From positions 3,348,001 through 3,412,000 of the forward strand of contig NZ_JAFBCJ010000001.1 in assembly GCF_016907675.1 (NCBI RefSeq): a DNA stretch of 64,000 nt, given 5' to 3'. The notes under the pieces were generated by a model. The model had not been told where the DNA came from, did no database searches, and saw only the letters and a program-made list of their open reading frames with translations. Below are positions 1 through 8,201 of the stretch, piece after piece. How positions within the stretch are numbered: the stretch's first letter is position 1; each line of letters begins with the position of its first letter. Position numbers and translations under genes: made by a program. Origin of the DNA: Geodermatophilus bullaregiensis (GTDB lineage: Bacteria; Actinomycetota; Actinomycetes; Mycobacteriales; Geodermatophilaceae).

Positions 1-576
1 GGGCAGGACCGTGCCGCCGAGGTCCTGCGCCGGCGGCAGGTCACCGGGCGCGAGGCCCGCGGCCCAGGGGACGTCGTCCGGGCGCGGTGCCGGCCCGTGC
101 AGCCCGCGCGCCCGCCAGGCCCGGGCGAAGGGGGAGTAGACCTTGAACGGCGTGCCGTCGTCCTTGGTCAGCCGCCCCGGTGTGACGCCGTAGGGCGAGC
201 CGGTGCGCACGAGGGCAACCCCGCCCAGCGCCTGCTCCACGGCCGTGTCGCGGGCCCGGCCGTAGACGCCGGCGTCCGCGGAGACGTGCACGCTCCCCGC
301 GCCGGTCTCGCGCACGAGGTCGGGCACGAGGCGTGCCGGGTCGCCGGAGCGGATGACCAGCGCCCCGCCGGTCTGCTCGCGCAGGTCGGCCAGGCAGTTC
401 CGCAGGAACTCCCGGCGGGGCGGGCCGGAGGGCTCCCACAGCCGGGGGTCGACGACGAAGAGGGGCACGACCGTGCCCTCCGGGCCGGCGGCCTCGCAGG
501 CGGCGAGCAGTGCGGGGTGGTCGCTCAACCGGAGGTCTCGGCGGAACCAGACGAGGGCGGGGGGCACCAGCGCCAC
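1..576 (-). CDS. phr: Deoxyribodipyrimidine photolyase, N-terminal part (runs off window)
   Basis: This would be a light-driven DNA repair enzyme that splits UV-induced cyclobutane pyrimidine dimers using FAD and an antenna cofactor. What is seen: about 192 codons, beginning with a GTG at 576, that match the Rossmann-like antenna domain of the photolyase/cryptochrome family. The opening reads ALVWFRRDLRLSDHPAL, followed by VPLFVVDPRLW and later TPFKVYSPFARAW. The FAD-binding C-terminal half lies beyond position 1, so the gene is truncated only by the window. A TTG three codons upstream (585) is an alternative start. The next gene is transcribed in the same direction about 40 bp upstream. Function is inferred from the conserved N-terminal motif, and photolyase versus cryptochrome cannot be settled without the C-terminus. 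Confidence 0.85.
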   Translation of the reverse strand, partial: MALVPPALVWFRRDLRLSDHPALLAACEAAGPEGTVVPLFVVDPRLWEPSGPPRREFLRNCLADLREQTGGALVIRSGDPARLVPDLVRETGAGSVHVSADAGVYGRARDTAVEQALGGVALVRTGSPYGVTPGRLTKDDGTPFKVYSPFARAWRARGLHGPAPRPDDVPWAAGLAPGDLPPAQDLGGTVLP

Positions 577-618
577 GGTAGGCAACGTGGCGGGGCGCCG
601 CAGGTCAGCGCCCGGTGC

Positions 619-939
619 TCAGTGGTCGGCGGTGGCCAGGCCGAAGTGCGGCTTGTCGTCGTCCGTGACCAGGTCCAGCGTCTCGGGGTGCTGCTGGATG
701 TAGTGGCGGACGAACGAGCAGTACGGGAGGACGTGCAGTCCGCGCTCGCGGGCGGCCTCCAGGACGCCGCTGACGAGCGCCTTGCCGAGGCCGCGGCCAC
801 CCATGCTCGGGTCGACCTCGGTGTGCGGCAGGGTCATCAGGCCGTTCTCGACGTGGTAGCTCGCCAACCCGACGACACGGTCGCCGACCCGCACCTCGAA
901 GCGTCCCCGTTCTGGGACGTCGACCACCGTGGTCTCCAT
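619..939 (-). CDS. Small GNAT-type N-acetyltransferase (COG2388-like)
   Basis: A 106-residue protein of the compact GNAT subfamily that lacks part of the usual fold and often acts on small amines or protein N-termini; the substrate is unknown. Visible signature: the acetyl-CoA binding stretch MGGRGLGKALVSGVLE near residues 50-65, preceded by LPHTEVDP, and a C-terminal CSFVRHYIQQHPE motif typical of this group. The start at 939 is chosen because a GGAGG lies about 12 bases upstream and family members begin near METTV. A longer reading to 1065 adds an Arg-rich, unconserved stretch. It lies upstream of the photolyase gene on the same strand, so the two may be co-transcribed. Confidence 0.75.
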   Translation of the reverse strand: METTVVDVPERGRFEVRVGDRVVGLASYHVENGLMTLPHTEVDPSMGGRGLGKALVSGVLEAARERGLHVLPYCSFVRHYIQQHPETLDLVTDDDKPHFGLATADH

Positions 940-1083
940 CGTTGCGTTCCCACCTCCGCAGGTCCCGCGGCGCCGTTGCCGCGGGTACGACGTGCATCTG
1001 GAACGGTAACGCCTCGCAGCCCCTGGAGTTTCCCTCCGCGGGCGGGTGTCACCCGCAGGTCGCACGGCCGGGGGCCGTCCGGC

Positions 1084-1380
1084 TCAGGGGCGCGGGTTGC
1101 TCCGCGTCCAGCCGCGGTCGTCCCGGCGGGCCCCCTGGGCGGCCCGGCAGCGCCGGCACACGGCCTGCACCTCCTCGGCGTGCCGGCCCGACTCCGGCTG
1201 GACGTCGGCCCAGCTCACGTGCGGGAAGCGGGTCAGCCGGGACCTGCTCAGCGACAGCCCGCAGACCGTCTCGTTGCGCCCGCGCTCCCACGCGTGGACC
1301 TCACCGGCGGGATAGCGGATCCCGTCGTCGGGGTCGACCCACTGCCCCCCGGCCGCGACCGCGGCGCTGCGCACTGCCAT
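1084..1380 (-). CDS. Hypothetical small Cys-containing protein
   Basis: A 98-residue product not recognised as any named family. It has a Trp/Asp/Gly-rich N-terminal half (QWVDPDDGIRYPAGEVHAW), a single Cys at residue 40, and a CRRC pair near residues 75-78. These could form a small metal site, but the motif is too short to call a zinc finger. The C-terminus is basic. The start at 1380 is the first ATG giving an actinobacterial-looking protein; longer upstream readings are low-complexity antisense. It is divergent from the alcohol dehydrogenase gene, with a gap of about 200 bp. Codon use is like its neighbours, so I treat it as real but of unknown function. Confidence 0.55.
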   Translation of the reverse strand: MAVRSAAVAAGGQWVDPDDGIRYPAGEVHAWERGRNETVCGLSLSRSRLTRFPHVSWADVQPESGRHAEEVQAVCRRCRAAQGARRDDRGWTRSNPRP

Positions 1381-1582
1381 GGGGAGCCGGTACCCCACCG
1401 GCCCGCGATCCTCCCGGCCCGCGACCCTCCGGCCCGGCGCCGTCGGTGCGCGGTCCCTTGTCCGGAGGCGCCGCTGCTGGCACGTTCGCCGGGTGCGGGT
1501 TCGTGGGACGAACGCGGCCGGAGCCGGACGGCGTCGTCCCCGCCCGGCGCCCGCGAGATCCCGACCCCGGTGAGGAGCCCAC

Positions 1583-2701
1583 GTGAAGACCCGCAGCGCA
1601 GTCCTGCACGCACAGCCCGGCGAGTACGAGCTGACCGAGGTGGACCTCGACGGGCCCCGCCGGGGCGAGCTGCTGGTCAAGATGGTCGCCGCGGGGCTCT
1701 GCCACACCGACGACCACGTCGCCGTGGGCGACTCCCCGGCCTTCCGGCTCCCGATCGCCGGCGGGCACGAGGGAGCCGGCGTCGTCGTCGGCGTCGGCCC
1801 CGAGACCCCGGGGTGGGCCGAGGGCGACCACGTCGTGCTCAGCTTCATCGCCGTCTGCGGGCAGTGCCGGATGTGCTCGACCGGACGGCAGAACCTCTGC
1901 GACCTCGGGGCCCGGCTCTTCACCGGGGCGCGGCTCGACGACCCCACGAGCTTCCGGATCTCCTACCAGGGCAGGCCGGTGGTCCAGCACTCCGGCGTCT
2001 CGGCGTTCAGCGAGCACACGGTCGTCGACGCCCGGTCGGTGGTGAGGATCGACCGCGACGTGCCGCTGGAGAAGGCCGCGCTGGTCAGCTGCGGCGTGGC
2101 CACGGGATGGGGATCGGTCACCAACATGTCCGATGCGCAGGCCGGCGACGTGGTCATCGTCATGGGTGTCGGCGGGGTCGGCGTCAACAGCGTGCAGGCC
2201 GCCCGCGCCATCGGCGCCCGCGCGGTCATCGCCGTCGACCCGGTGGAGTTCAAGCGGGAGACCGCCGAGCGGTTCGGGGCGACGCACACGACCGACTCCA
2301 TGAAGGAGGCGACCGCCATCGCCCAGTCCATGACGAACGGGCAGGGCGCCGACGCGACCGTCGTCACCGTCGGCGTCGTGACCGGGGAGCACATCGCCGA
2401 GGCGGTGAACTCGATCCGGAAGGCCGGCACGGTCGTCCTCACCGGGACCGGGGGGATGCGGCAGGCGGGCATCCCGATCAACCCCACGATGTTCACGGTG
2501 TTCCAGAAGCGGCTCCAGGGGGCGCTCTTCGGCGGGTGCAACCCGCGGTGGGACATCCCCAACCTGCTGGCCCAGTACGCGGCCGGCACGCTGCAGCTCG
2601 ACGCCCTCGTCACCCGGACCTACACCCTCGAGCAGGTGGCTCAGGGCTTCACCGACATGCGGGACGGCAGGAACGTCCGGGGGGTCGTCCTCTTCGACTG
2701 A
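1583..2701 (+). CDS. Zinc-dependent alcohol dehydrogenase, NDMA-dependent (class III-like) type
   Basis: A medium-chain dehydrogenase/reductase of 372 residues that oxidises alcohols with a tightly held nicotinamide cofactor. In the NDMA-dependent actinobacterial group an artificial acceptor replaces the unknown native one. Seen: catalytic-zinc Cys40 in GLCHTDDHV, the GHEGAGVV His/Glu motif near 66, the structural-zinc cluster CGQCRMCSTGRQNLC near 92-106, and the Rossmann motif GVGGVGVNSVQ near 195. The GTG start at 1583 follows GAGGAG by 6 bases. It stands alone between a divergent small gene and an ABM-like gene, so context gives no pathway. The assignment to the NDMA-dependent subgroup rests on overall similarity remembered from that family; the MDR/zinc ADH call itself is firm. 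Confidence 0.8.
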   Translation: MKTRSAVLHAQPGEYELTEVDLDGPRRGELLVKMVAAGLCHTDDHVAVGDSPAFRLPIAGGHEGAGVVVGVGPETPGWAEGDHVVLSFIAVCGQCRMCSTGRQNLCDLGARLFTGARLDDPTSFRISYQGRPVVQHSGVSAFSEHTVVDARSVVRIDRDVPLEKAALVSCGVATGWGSVTNMSDAQAGDVVIVMGVGGVGVNSVQAARAIGARAVIAVDPVEFKRETAERFGATHTTDSMKEATAIAQSMTNGQGADATVVTVGVVTGEHIAEAVNSIRKAGTVVLTGTGGMRQAGIPINPTMFTVFQKRLQGALFGGCNPRWDIPNLLAQYAAGTLQLDALVTRTYTLEQVAQGFTDMRDGRNVRGVVLFD

Positions 2702-2921
2702 GGGACCGCCGGGTCCCCCCTGCTTCGACGGCCCGGTCGGTGTCCGGTCGACGCCGGCCGGACCGGCCGACGGACCGCCGAACCGGTCCGGGTCGTCGCT
2801 GCCCACCTCCGGGCGGCCTGCGCCCCGCGCGAGGGCGTTGCCCCTGAGCCGCCCCCCGAGGACAGTCGGTCCGCGCGGCGACGCCGCTGGGGCACCGCCG
2901 CCTCGAGGGGGAGGCACCGGC

Positions 2922-3551
2922 ATGTACACCCGATCGACCACCTTCCGCGGTGACCCGACGGCCATCGACGACGGGATCGCCTACGTCCGCGACGAGGTCA
3001 TGCCCGCCGTCCAGCGGATGGACGGCTGCGTCGGGCTCTCCATGCTGGTCGACCGCCACACCGGCCGGTGCATCGTGACCACGTCCTGGGTCGACCCCGA
3101 GTCCATGCACCGCAGTGCCGAGGCCGTCCGGTCCGTCCGTGAGAAGGCGATCCGGACGGTCCGTGGCACGGACGACGAGATCGAGGTCGCCGAGTGGTCC
3201 GTCGCCGTGCTCCACCGCGTGCGCGAGGCCCCGCGGGGTGCCGCCACGCGCGTGATGTGGACGAAGGGCCCGATCGGCCGGATGGACCGCATCGTCGACG
3301 CCTTCCGCAGGAACATCGCCCCCCGCGTCGACGACCTGCCCGGCTTCTGCAGCGTGAGCCTCCTCGTCGACCACGGGACCGGCCGCTGCGCGACCGCCGC
3401 CACCTACGACAGCCGCCAGACCATGAACCGCGCGAGGGGTCAGGCCCAGGCGATGCGCGAGGAGTTCACCGAGCACATGGGCATGCGGGTCACCGAGGTG
3501 GCGGAGTTCGACCTCGTCCTCGCCCACCTGCGTGTCCCCGAGACCGTCTGA
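2922..3551 (+). CDS. Duplicated ABM-like (dimeric alpha/beta barrel) protein
   Basis: A 209-residue protein made of two similar halves of about 100 residues. Each contains a stretch on the pattern D-x(n)-V-x-P-x-V-x-x-x-x-G-x-x-x-x-S-x-L-V-D-x-x-T-G-R-C. The two copies read GLSMLVDRHTGRCIVTT and SVSLLVDHGTGRCATAA. This is the layout of antibiotic-biosynthesis-monooxygenase-like ferredoxin folds, which normally dimerise; here a tandem duplication could form the barrel within one chain. Whether it is enzymatic is not evident. The ATG at 2922 has GGGGGAGG upstream and removes a low-complexity leader present in a longer frame. It lies about 220 bp downstream of the alcohol dehydrogenase on the same strand, separated by GC-rich inverted repeats, so it is probably transcribed separately. 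Confidence 0.65.
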   Translation: MYTRSTTFRGDPTAIDDGIAYVRDEVMPAVQRMDGCVGLSMLVDRHTGRCIVTTSWVDPESMHRSAEAVRSVREKAIRTVRGTDDEIEVAEWSVAVLHRVREAPRGAATRVMWTKGPIGRMDRIVDAFRRNIAPRVDDLPGFCSVSLLVDHGTGRCATAATYDSRQTMNRARGQAQAMREEFTEHMGMRVTEVAEFDLVLAHLRVPETV

Positions 3552-3993
3552 CACCGGACGACGTGCGGCGGCTCACCCCGTCGCGCGGGCGTTCGGACAG
3601 GTCTCGGCCGAGACGCCGGGCACGGCACCCACCTGCGCTGCGCGGGGTGCTGACCCTTGCTCGGACCTGCGGCGCAGCACGCACCGGCGTGGAGTGCTCA
3701 CACGGTCGGCGGCGAGTTGCCACAGCGGTGTGCGCGTTGGTTGCCAGGTGCTGGCCCGCGCTCGCACGCTGGTGGTCACTGGTGCCGGTCGCCTGACCAC
3801 AGTGGGAGGCGTGAGCTGCAGCACTGTGCGCCTACGGTGCACGTTGGTCTCCAGCACGAGCCCTCAGCGCACATCGCCGCCGGCGTCGGCGGTCACGGCC
3901 GCCAACCGATCGGCACAACGCCGTCACGAGCTCGGCCAGCAGGCGACCCCCGTCGGCCGAGGAGTTCCACGGCGAGGGGACGTGCTGATCGGG
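3552..3993. other. Intergenic stretch without a recognisable gene
   Basis: This 442-bp segment has more A and T than the flanks, irregular codon composition in all six frames, and no convincing start plus Shine-Dalgarno pair. Short open frames exist on both strands, but their translations are Arg/Pro/Ala low-complexity. No tRNA, terminator or known repeat was recognised. It resembles eroded DNA on the left side of the tRNA-Arg element. Confidence 0.5.
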
Positions 3994-4539
3994 TCAGCGA
4001 CTGCACTCGGTACGCGCTGCTTCGTCGAGCGGGGCGGCGCCCGCTCCCGACGAGCGGGCGGCCAGGCCCGAGCCGGGGACTGCCGGCCGGCGCAGACCGA
4101 CGCGACCGATGACGACCAGTCCCAGCATGGTGATGGCGAGGCCGAGCAGGCCTGCGGCGGCATCGACGGGGTCGGGCGTGTTGAGGACGGTCACCACCGA
4201 CTCGACGAGGACGTTCACCAGCGCCAGGGCTCCGGCCCACGCCCACATTCGCCAGCGAGGGAGGTCCTCGAGCAGCACGCGTCCGCCCGCCACCAGCAGC
4301 AGGATGCTCGACAGAGCGAAGTTGCTCATGTGGGCGCGCACGAAGGCCCCGGCCGGCACCAGCTCCCACAGCTGCGCGGCGTCCGTGCGGGCGACCCCGT
4401 ACGTGCCCATCAGCGACACCCAGGCCAGAACCACCAGGAACGCCGGCGTCGTGAGCTGGAACTCGAAGGTCCGTCGCTGCCGCGAGCCGGCGAGGCGAGC
4501 CGCGGGTCCGCGGAGACGGCGGCTGGTCGTCCTGGGCAT
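3994..4539 (-). CDS. Hypothetical four-helix membrane protein
   Basis: A 181-residue integral membrane protein of unknown function. It has a basic cytosolic N-terminus (residues 1-25), then hydrophobic segments near 31-50 (FLVVLAWVSLMGTYGV), 68-85 (ALSSILLLVAGGRVLL), 95-115 and 128-148, and a short Ala/Gly-rich tail. The ATG at 4539 is chosen because GGGGGA lies 6 bases upstream. A longer frame to 4869 adds unconserved basic sequence. It is flanked on both sides by eroded DNA and has no obvious operon partner. No catalytic motif is visible. It could be a conserved actinobacterial membrane protein of the DoxX-like or DUF size class, but I do not recognise the family. Confidence 0.6.
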   Translation of the reverse strand: MPRTTSRRLRGPAARLAGSRQRRTFEFQLTTPAFLVVLAWVSLMGTYGVARTDAAQLWELVPAGAFVRAHMSNFALSSILLLVAGGRVLLEDLPRWRMWAWAGALALVNVLVESVVTVLNTPDPVDAAAGLLGLAITMLGLVVIGRVGLRRPAVPGSGLAARSSGAGAAPLDEAARTECSR

Positions 4540-4644
4540 GGGTGTCCCCCGTGTGCTTGCGGTGCTGTGGTCCTTCGTGGTCGGCCGGAGCATGCCCATG
4601 CTCCCGGTCGCGGCACCCGACAGGCGTCTGCCCGGGACCCTCGG

Positions 4645-4790
4645 CGCGCCCTGGCGGAGCTGAACCGCATGCGCCTCGAACAACGCTGCTCGGCCCGGCT
4701 GGCCGAGCTCCGCGACGGACCCGGGGGAGCCGACGGCCGGCTCGAGGCGGTGCTCACCACCTACGCGTTCGTCGAGCCTGCTCGGGTCGC
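4645..4790 (+). pseudogene. Possible TetR-type regulator C-terminal relic
   Basis: A run of about 45 codons reads RALAELNRMRLEQRCSAR followed by LAELRDGPGGADGRLEAVL and TTYAFV. This resembles the ligand-domain helix of TetR-family repressors. It has no helix-turn-helix upstream and the frame degenerates into Arg/Pro low-complexity afterwards. I read it as a gene fragment abutting the left attachment repeat. Confidence is low because the similarity is short. The rest of 4540-5032 shows no recognisable gene. Confidence 0.25.
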
Positions 4791-5032
4791 TGCGCTGCGA
4801 CCTCGAGCCGGCCTCGATGGCCAAGCCGCCCACCGGCCGCCGCCTGACCACCGACCCGACGGTGTCCACCCCGGCTGGCGCGCCGCCGAAGATCTGCGGG
4901 CAGCAGAAGTCCCGCGTGCAGCTGACCGAGCTGCCGTTCTGGCAGCCGCTGCCGCACGGCGCCGGCGGGGCCTTCCGCCGTCGTGCCGGCGGCCAACGGT
5001 CAGCCCCTTCCGGGACCGACGGTCAGCCGCTG

Positions 5033-5084
5033 GTGGTGCCCCCGGCAGGATTCGAACCTGCGACGCACGGTTCAGGAAACCGAT
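5033..5084 (-). repeat. attL-like copy of the tRNA-Arg 3' half
   Basis: This 52-bp segment repeats the 3' part of the intact tRNA-Arg at 12907-12958 with only two mismatches (G for A at 5064, C for T at 5073). It covers the CCA end, acceptor 3' strand, T-arm and anticodon arm, then similarity stops abruptly. This is the expected scar when an element inserts by tyrosine recombination into the 3' end of a tRNA gene. The copy lacks the D-arm and acceptor 5' strand, so it is not a functional tRNA. Confidence 0.85.
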
Positions 5085-5609
5085 CCAGGCGTGGTCCTGA
5101 CCTGGGCTCCGGTCGCTCATTGTGGCTCTGACCTGCGGTGTTGTGCCGAGCTGGTGAGTGCTGTCGACGGCCCTTGACGAACATTCTGCTGACCGAGTGC
5201 TGACCAGATGTCCGCAAGCACGAGCAGCCGTGCGTCAGACCCCTCCGCCTGGGGACGCCGTGCCGATGCTGGAGGTGCCGCTTCCCACCCGGTGGCAGCC
5301 TTCCGCCTGTCTCGGTCGCCGGAAGGGCGCTCCGCGTCCCTGCGGGATGGGCCTCCGGCCCACCCTTCCCTCGCCCCGCGACAGCCGGAGGGGCGCCGGT
5401 TGTCGGGAAGCAGGCAGAGGTGTGGCCGCGCCCAACCGTCGAGACTCAGGACGCGGCCACTGACGCGTTCCTACGCACAGTCGGTCGCGGCCCAAGAGCA
5501 TCGTCCACGCGTGGACAGACGCGGCTGCCCGGCCTGCTCGTAACCGTTGGATCCTGTGCGGGCCTCGGTCTCCGCGGTGGGGCCGGGCATCGGCCCCAGC
5601 GTGACCGCC
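5085..5609. other. Intergenic stretch inside the element, left end
   Basis: This 525-bp interval holds no credible gene. Frames on the plus strand across 5158-5543 are Arg/Ser/Pro-rich and lack a Shine-Dalgarno site. Around 5305-5400 there is a cluster of short GC-rich inverted repeats (for example GGGCCTCCGGCCC near 5347) that may act as a terminator for the minus-strand peptidase gene. Otherwise nothing is recognised. Confidence 0.5.
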
Positions 5610-7055
5610 TCAGTGCGGCTGTCTCGCCTCGGCGGCGTTGCTCGGGCCGTGTCCCTGGTCGACGGTGGCGGCGGGTACGGGCGCCATGGCGGCGAGTAGC
5701 CGCCGGCCCTCCTCCTCGAGGTCCAGGGGGGAGTTGGCGAAGCGCAGGGTCACGGCGGAGGCCGCGGCGGTCATCTCGTCCAGCGTCCGGTGGTCGATGT
5801 TGCTGAGGTCGTCGCACGACGCGTGGTAGCAGAAGTCGTAGCCGATGCCGGCCCGGCCGCCGAACAGCGCGGCCTGTTCCACGGTCTTGATCCCCTCGGC
5901 GCCGGTGAAGAGCCCGCCGGAGGCGATGCCCTCGGCGATGAACGGCCCGTAGTCGCTGCGGCCGCTGAACTCGGTCTCGCCCGAGGCCAGGCCCAGGGAG
6001 CCGAAGTGCTCGTGGAAGGCCGCCTCGATCGCGGCCGAGCCGGCCGGGGCGGGCACCGAGCCGTCGTCCGGGCCGAACGCCGAGGCGTCGCCGTCGTAGA
6101 CGAAGCGGCCGTGGTTCGGGGAGCCGATCATGTCGAAGTTCAGGTACAGCGCGACGTTCCCCAGCGTCGCGGGATCGTTGGTCTTGAGGTCCGCGACGTA
6201 GTGGCGGGACCCGAGCAGGCCGAACTCCTCCGCGCCCCACCAGGCGAAGCGCACGGCGTTGGTGGTCTCCGTGCCCGCGAGCACCTCGGCGATGGCGAGG
6301 ATCCCCGCGGAGCCGGAGGCGTTGTCGTTGATCCCGGGGCCCTGCGGGACGCTGTCCAGGTGCGCGCCGACCATGACCGTGCGCTCCGGGTCACCCGAGC
6401 GGGTCTGGGCGAGGACGTTGAAGGTCTCCCGGCTCTCGGAGACGGTCTGCGTGCTGACCGTCACCTCGCCCCCGCCCAGCAGGGCGACCCCGGCGGCGTA
6501 GCTCAGGCCGACCACGGGGACGGTCGTCACCCCCGGGTCGCCCAGGGTGCCGGCGACCGCCCCCTCCGCCCCGGGCAGTCCCGTGTTGAAGATCAGCACC
6601 GCGGACGCCCCGGCGGCCGCCGCGTTGGCGGCCTTCACCCCGAAGGCGCACGTGCCCCGCTGCAGCAGGGCGATGTTCCCCGGCACGAAGTCGGCGAAGT
6701 CCCCGGCCTGGCACCCGCTGGTGCTCGCGCCCTGCTCGCCGGTCGTTCCCACGGCCTGCACCGGTGCTGTCACGGTCCCGGAGCCGGAATAGGTCATGAC
6801 CGCGACGTCCGCGGCGGCGAGCTGCCTGCCGCCCGCGCTGACCGTGGCCGGGCTGACCTCCTGGAAGAAGGGGAAGGAGAAGGTCTGGACCTGCGGGGCG
6901 TAGCCGGCGGCCCGCAACTTGCCGACCACGTAGTCGACGCTGCCCCGGTAGCCGGACGTGCCCGAGGCCCGGTTGCCGTTGTTGGCGTTGGCGATGGCCT
7001 GGAACACCTCGAGGTGCTCCAGCACCTTCCCGAGAGGCACGCCCGCCGCAGTCAC
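5610..7055 (-). CDS. M28 family aminopeptidase with PA domain, no signal peptide
   Basis: A zinc aminopeptidase of the Streptomyces griseus aminopeptidase type; such enzymes are normally secreted and trim N-terminal hydrophobic residues. The 481-residue product has the M28 N-terminal region, a PA insert (about 110-210, with GTCAFGVKAANAAAAGASAV), and the metal ligands in VGAHLDSVPQGPGINDNASG, WWGAEEFG, NFDMIGSPN and CYHASCDDLSNID. The mature domain is complete, but it begins directly at VPLGKVLEHLE with no signal peptide, which is unusual for this family. The GTG at 7055 overlaps the stop of the preceding small frame (GTGA) and has GGAG 8 bases upstream, so translation looks coupled; a GTG at 7064 is possible. 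The signal sequence was probably lost by a deletion that joined two protease genes. Confidence 0.85.
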   Translation of the reverse strand: MTAAGVPLGKVLEHLEVFQAIANANNGNRASGTSGYRGSVDYVVGKLRAAGYAPQVQTFSFPFFQEVSPATVSAGGRQLAAADVAVMTYSGSGTVTAPVQAVGTTGEQGASTSGCQAGDFADFVPGNIALLQRGTCAFGVKAANAAAAGASAVLIFNTGLPGAEGAVAGTLGDPGVTTVPVVGLSYAAGVALLGGGEVTVSTQTVSESRETFNVLAQTRSGDPERTVMVGAHLDSVPQGPGINDNASGSAGILAIAEVLAGTETTNAVRFAWWGAEEFGLLGSRHYVADLKTNDPATLGNVALYLNFDMIGSPNHGRFVYDGDASAFGPDDGSVPAPAGSAAIEAAFHEHFGSLGLASGETEFSGRSDYGPFIAEGIASGGLFTGAEGIKTVEQAALFGGRAGIGYDFCYHASCDDLSNIDHRTLDEMTAAASAVTLRFANSPLDLEEEGRRLLAAMAPVPAATVDQGHGPSNAAEARQPH

Positions 7056-7216
7056 AGCGACCACTCCGGCACGCTCGGCTTCGCAGCGGCGGGCCCGTCG
7101 GCAGAGACGATCAGAGACCAGCGGTCCGCTGCTGACTTGAACGCGGCTTGCTGACCGGGATTCAGTCCGCCAACAAAGCCTACCTCGATGTTGTAGCCGT
7201 GACCTTCGTTTGCCAC
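7052..7216 (-). CDS. Short N-terminal fragment resembling a secreted metalloprotease
   Basis: A 54-residue frame (GTG start at 7216, GGGAGG 7 bases upstream) whose middle reads NIEVGFVGGLNPGQQAAF then KSAADRWSLIV. That pattern matches the conserved N-terminal strand-helix of leishmanolysin-like and related bacterial metalloproteases, which continue for several hundred residues and carry an HExxH motif. Here the frame stops after VPEWSL and runs straight into the M28 peptidase with a 4-base overlap. I read it as the 5' end of one protease gene joined to the 3' part of another. It could still serve as a translational leader for the peptidase. No signal peptide is present. Function as a protein is doubtful. 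Confidence 0.45.
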   Translation of the reverse strand: MANEGHGYNIEVGFVGGLNPGQQAAFKSAADRWSLIVSADGPAAAKPSVPEWSL

Positions 7217-7388
7217 CGTCATTCCTCCCTTGGTGATAGCACGGTCTCTGCTGTATCCATGCGGTGAGCAGTAGAAGGCCATCCTCGTCCCCCGTGCCCG
7301 GTCTGCGTCGTGATACAAAGCCTCCCGGGCGTGCGTCACCGGCGCGTCACCGGCACGTCACCGACTCGCCATCGCTTTGAATCTTGTC

Positions 7389-7595
7389 TCACGTGGAGAG
7401 CTTCTTGTAGCAGGTGAGCGTTGCGACCAGGGTGAGGAATGCGGTGAACAGCCGGGCGCAGGGCTCATAGCGCAGGGTCAGCCGGCGGAAGCCGGTCAGC
7501 CAGGCCGGAGAGCGCTCGATGACCCAGCGGTGCCGGCCCAGCCGATCGCTGGTCTCGATGCCGCGGCGGGCGATCCGTGGCGTGATCCCGGACAT
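7389..7595 (-). pseudogene. IS5-family transposase, C-terminal fragment
   Basis: The 68-residue frame ends in WVIERSPAWLTGFRRLTLRYE followed by LFTAFLTLVATLTCYKKL. This is the C-terminal block of IS5/IS1182-like DDE transposases, containing the last catalytic Glu (the E of VIER). The N-terminal two thirds with the DD residues are absent; similarity ends near 7600. No terminal inverted repeat was recognised. It is a dead insertion-sequence remnant inside the tRNA-Arg element. Confidence 0.8.
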
Positions 7596-8050
7596 GATTG
7601 TGGCCGGGTTGTTGACCTACGCCGACCTACACCAGCAGGTCTCTGACCAGCGAATATAGCGCTGAGTGTGATTGACGGTCGTCGGGCGGAAGTGGGCGTC
7701 TTACGGACTATCTGCGGACTGAAGGCGGACCATCGACGGAGTCGGAGTACCGCCGCCAGGAGCGACGCCGCCCCGCAGCCGGCCGAGGACGCCGGCTGCA
7801 GCGGGCCGCCGGAAGGGCGCTGCGAGTCATTGCAGTGGAGTTCGATGCTGACCTGGTACCGGCCCGGGAGCTTGCCCGAGCCCTCGACCTCGTTGCCCGT
7901 CTTGTCGACCCGGGGGCCAACGTCTACACCCAGGGCTTCCGGCCCACGGAATGGGCGAGGTCTGAAGCCGTCATTACCATCGATCAGACCCAACTAACGC
8001 TCCATGGGGACTGCCTCAAAGCGGCCCACTATGGGGCGAGCCAATAACCT
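7596..8050. other. Unassigned stretch with one weak frame
   Basis: This 455-bp interval lies between the IS5 relic and the octamer repeat. The least bad frame is 7835-8047 on the plus strand (70 residues, beginning EFDADLVPARELARALDL and ending AAHYGASQ). It has no convincing Shine-Dalgarno site and no family is recognised. Its 3' third is noticeably richer in A and T than the rest of the window. I would not call a gene here; it may be the tail of a broken foreign gene. Confidence 0.4.
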
Positions 8051-8114
8051 CATCCGATCATCCGATCATCCGATCATCCGATCATCCGATCACCCGATCA
8101 CCCGATCACCCGAT
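8051..8114. repeat. Octamer tandem repeat (8 copies)
   Basis: Eight uninterrupted copies of an 8-bp unit: five of CATCCGAT (8051-8090) followed by three of CACCCGAT (8091-8114). Every junction creates a GATC tetranucleotide, so GATC recurs every 8 bp. It lies about 90 bp beyond the stop codon of the MBL hydrolase gene, in DNA otherwise free of genes. The switch from T to C in the third position at copy six suggests expansion by slippage from two founder variants. It could be a simple length-variable repeat or an iteron-like array of the element. Confidence 0.9.
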
Positions 8115-8201
8115 CGACGCGAGAAAGCGAGACCTGGGAACGCTGCCCGTGGGTAGGGGCAGGACGCAACCTCGAAGACACAGTCATCCGAGCGTCGCGG
8201 G

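Noticed and set aside
97..2847. A 916-codon open frame on the plus strand
   Set aside because: It is antisense to or out of frame with the photolyase, GNAT and alcohol dehydrogenase genes, is Arg/Pro/Gly low-complexity, and shows no domain. Such shadows are normal at this GC.
5208..5543. A 111-codon plus-strand gene at the left end of the element
   Set aside because: No ribosome binding site, Ser/Arg/Pro-rich composition and inverted repeats within it argue for non-coding DNA.
8051..8114. CRISPR array
   Set aside because: Units are 8 bp with no spacers and no cas genes are present.
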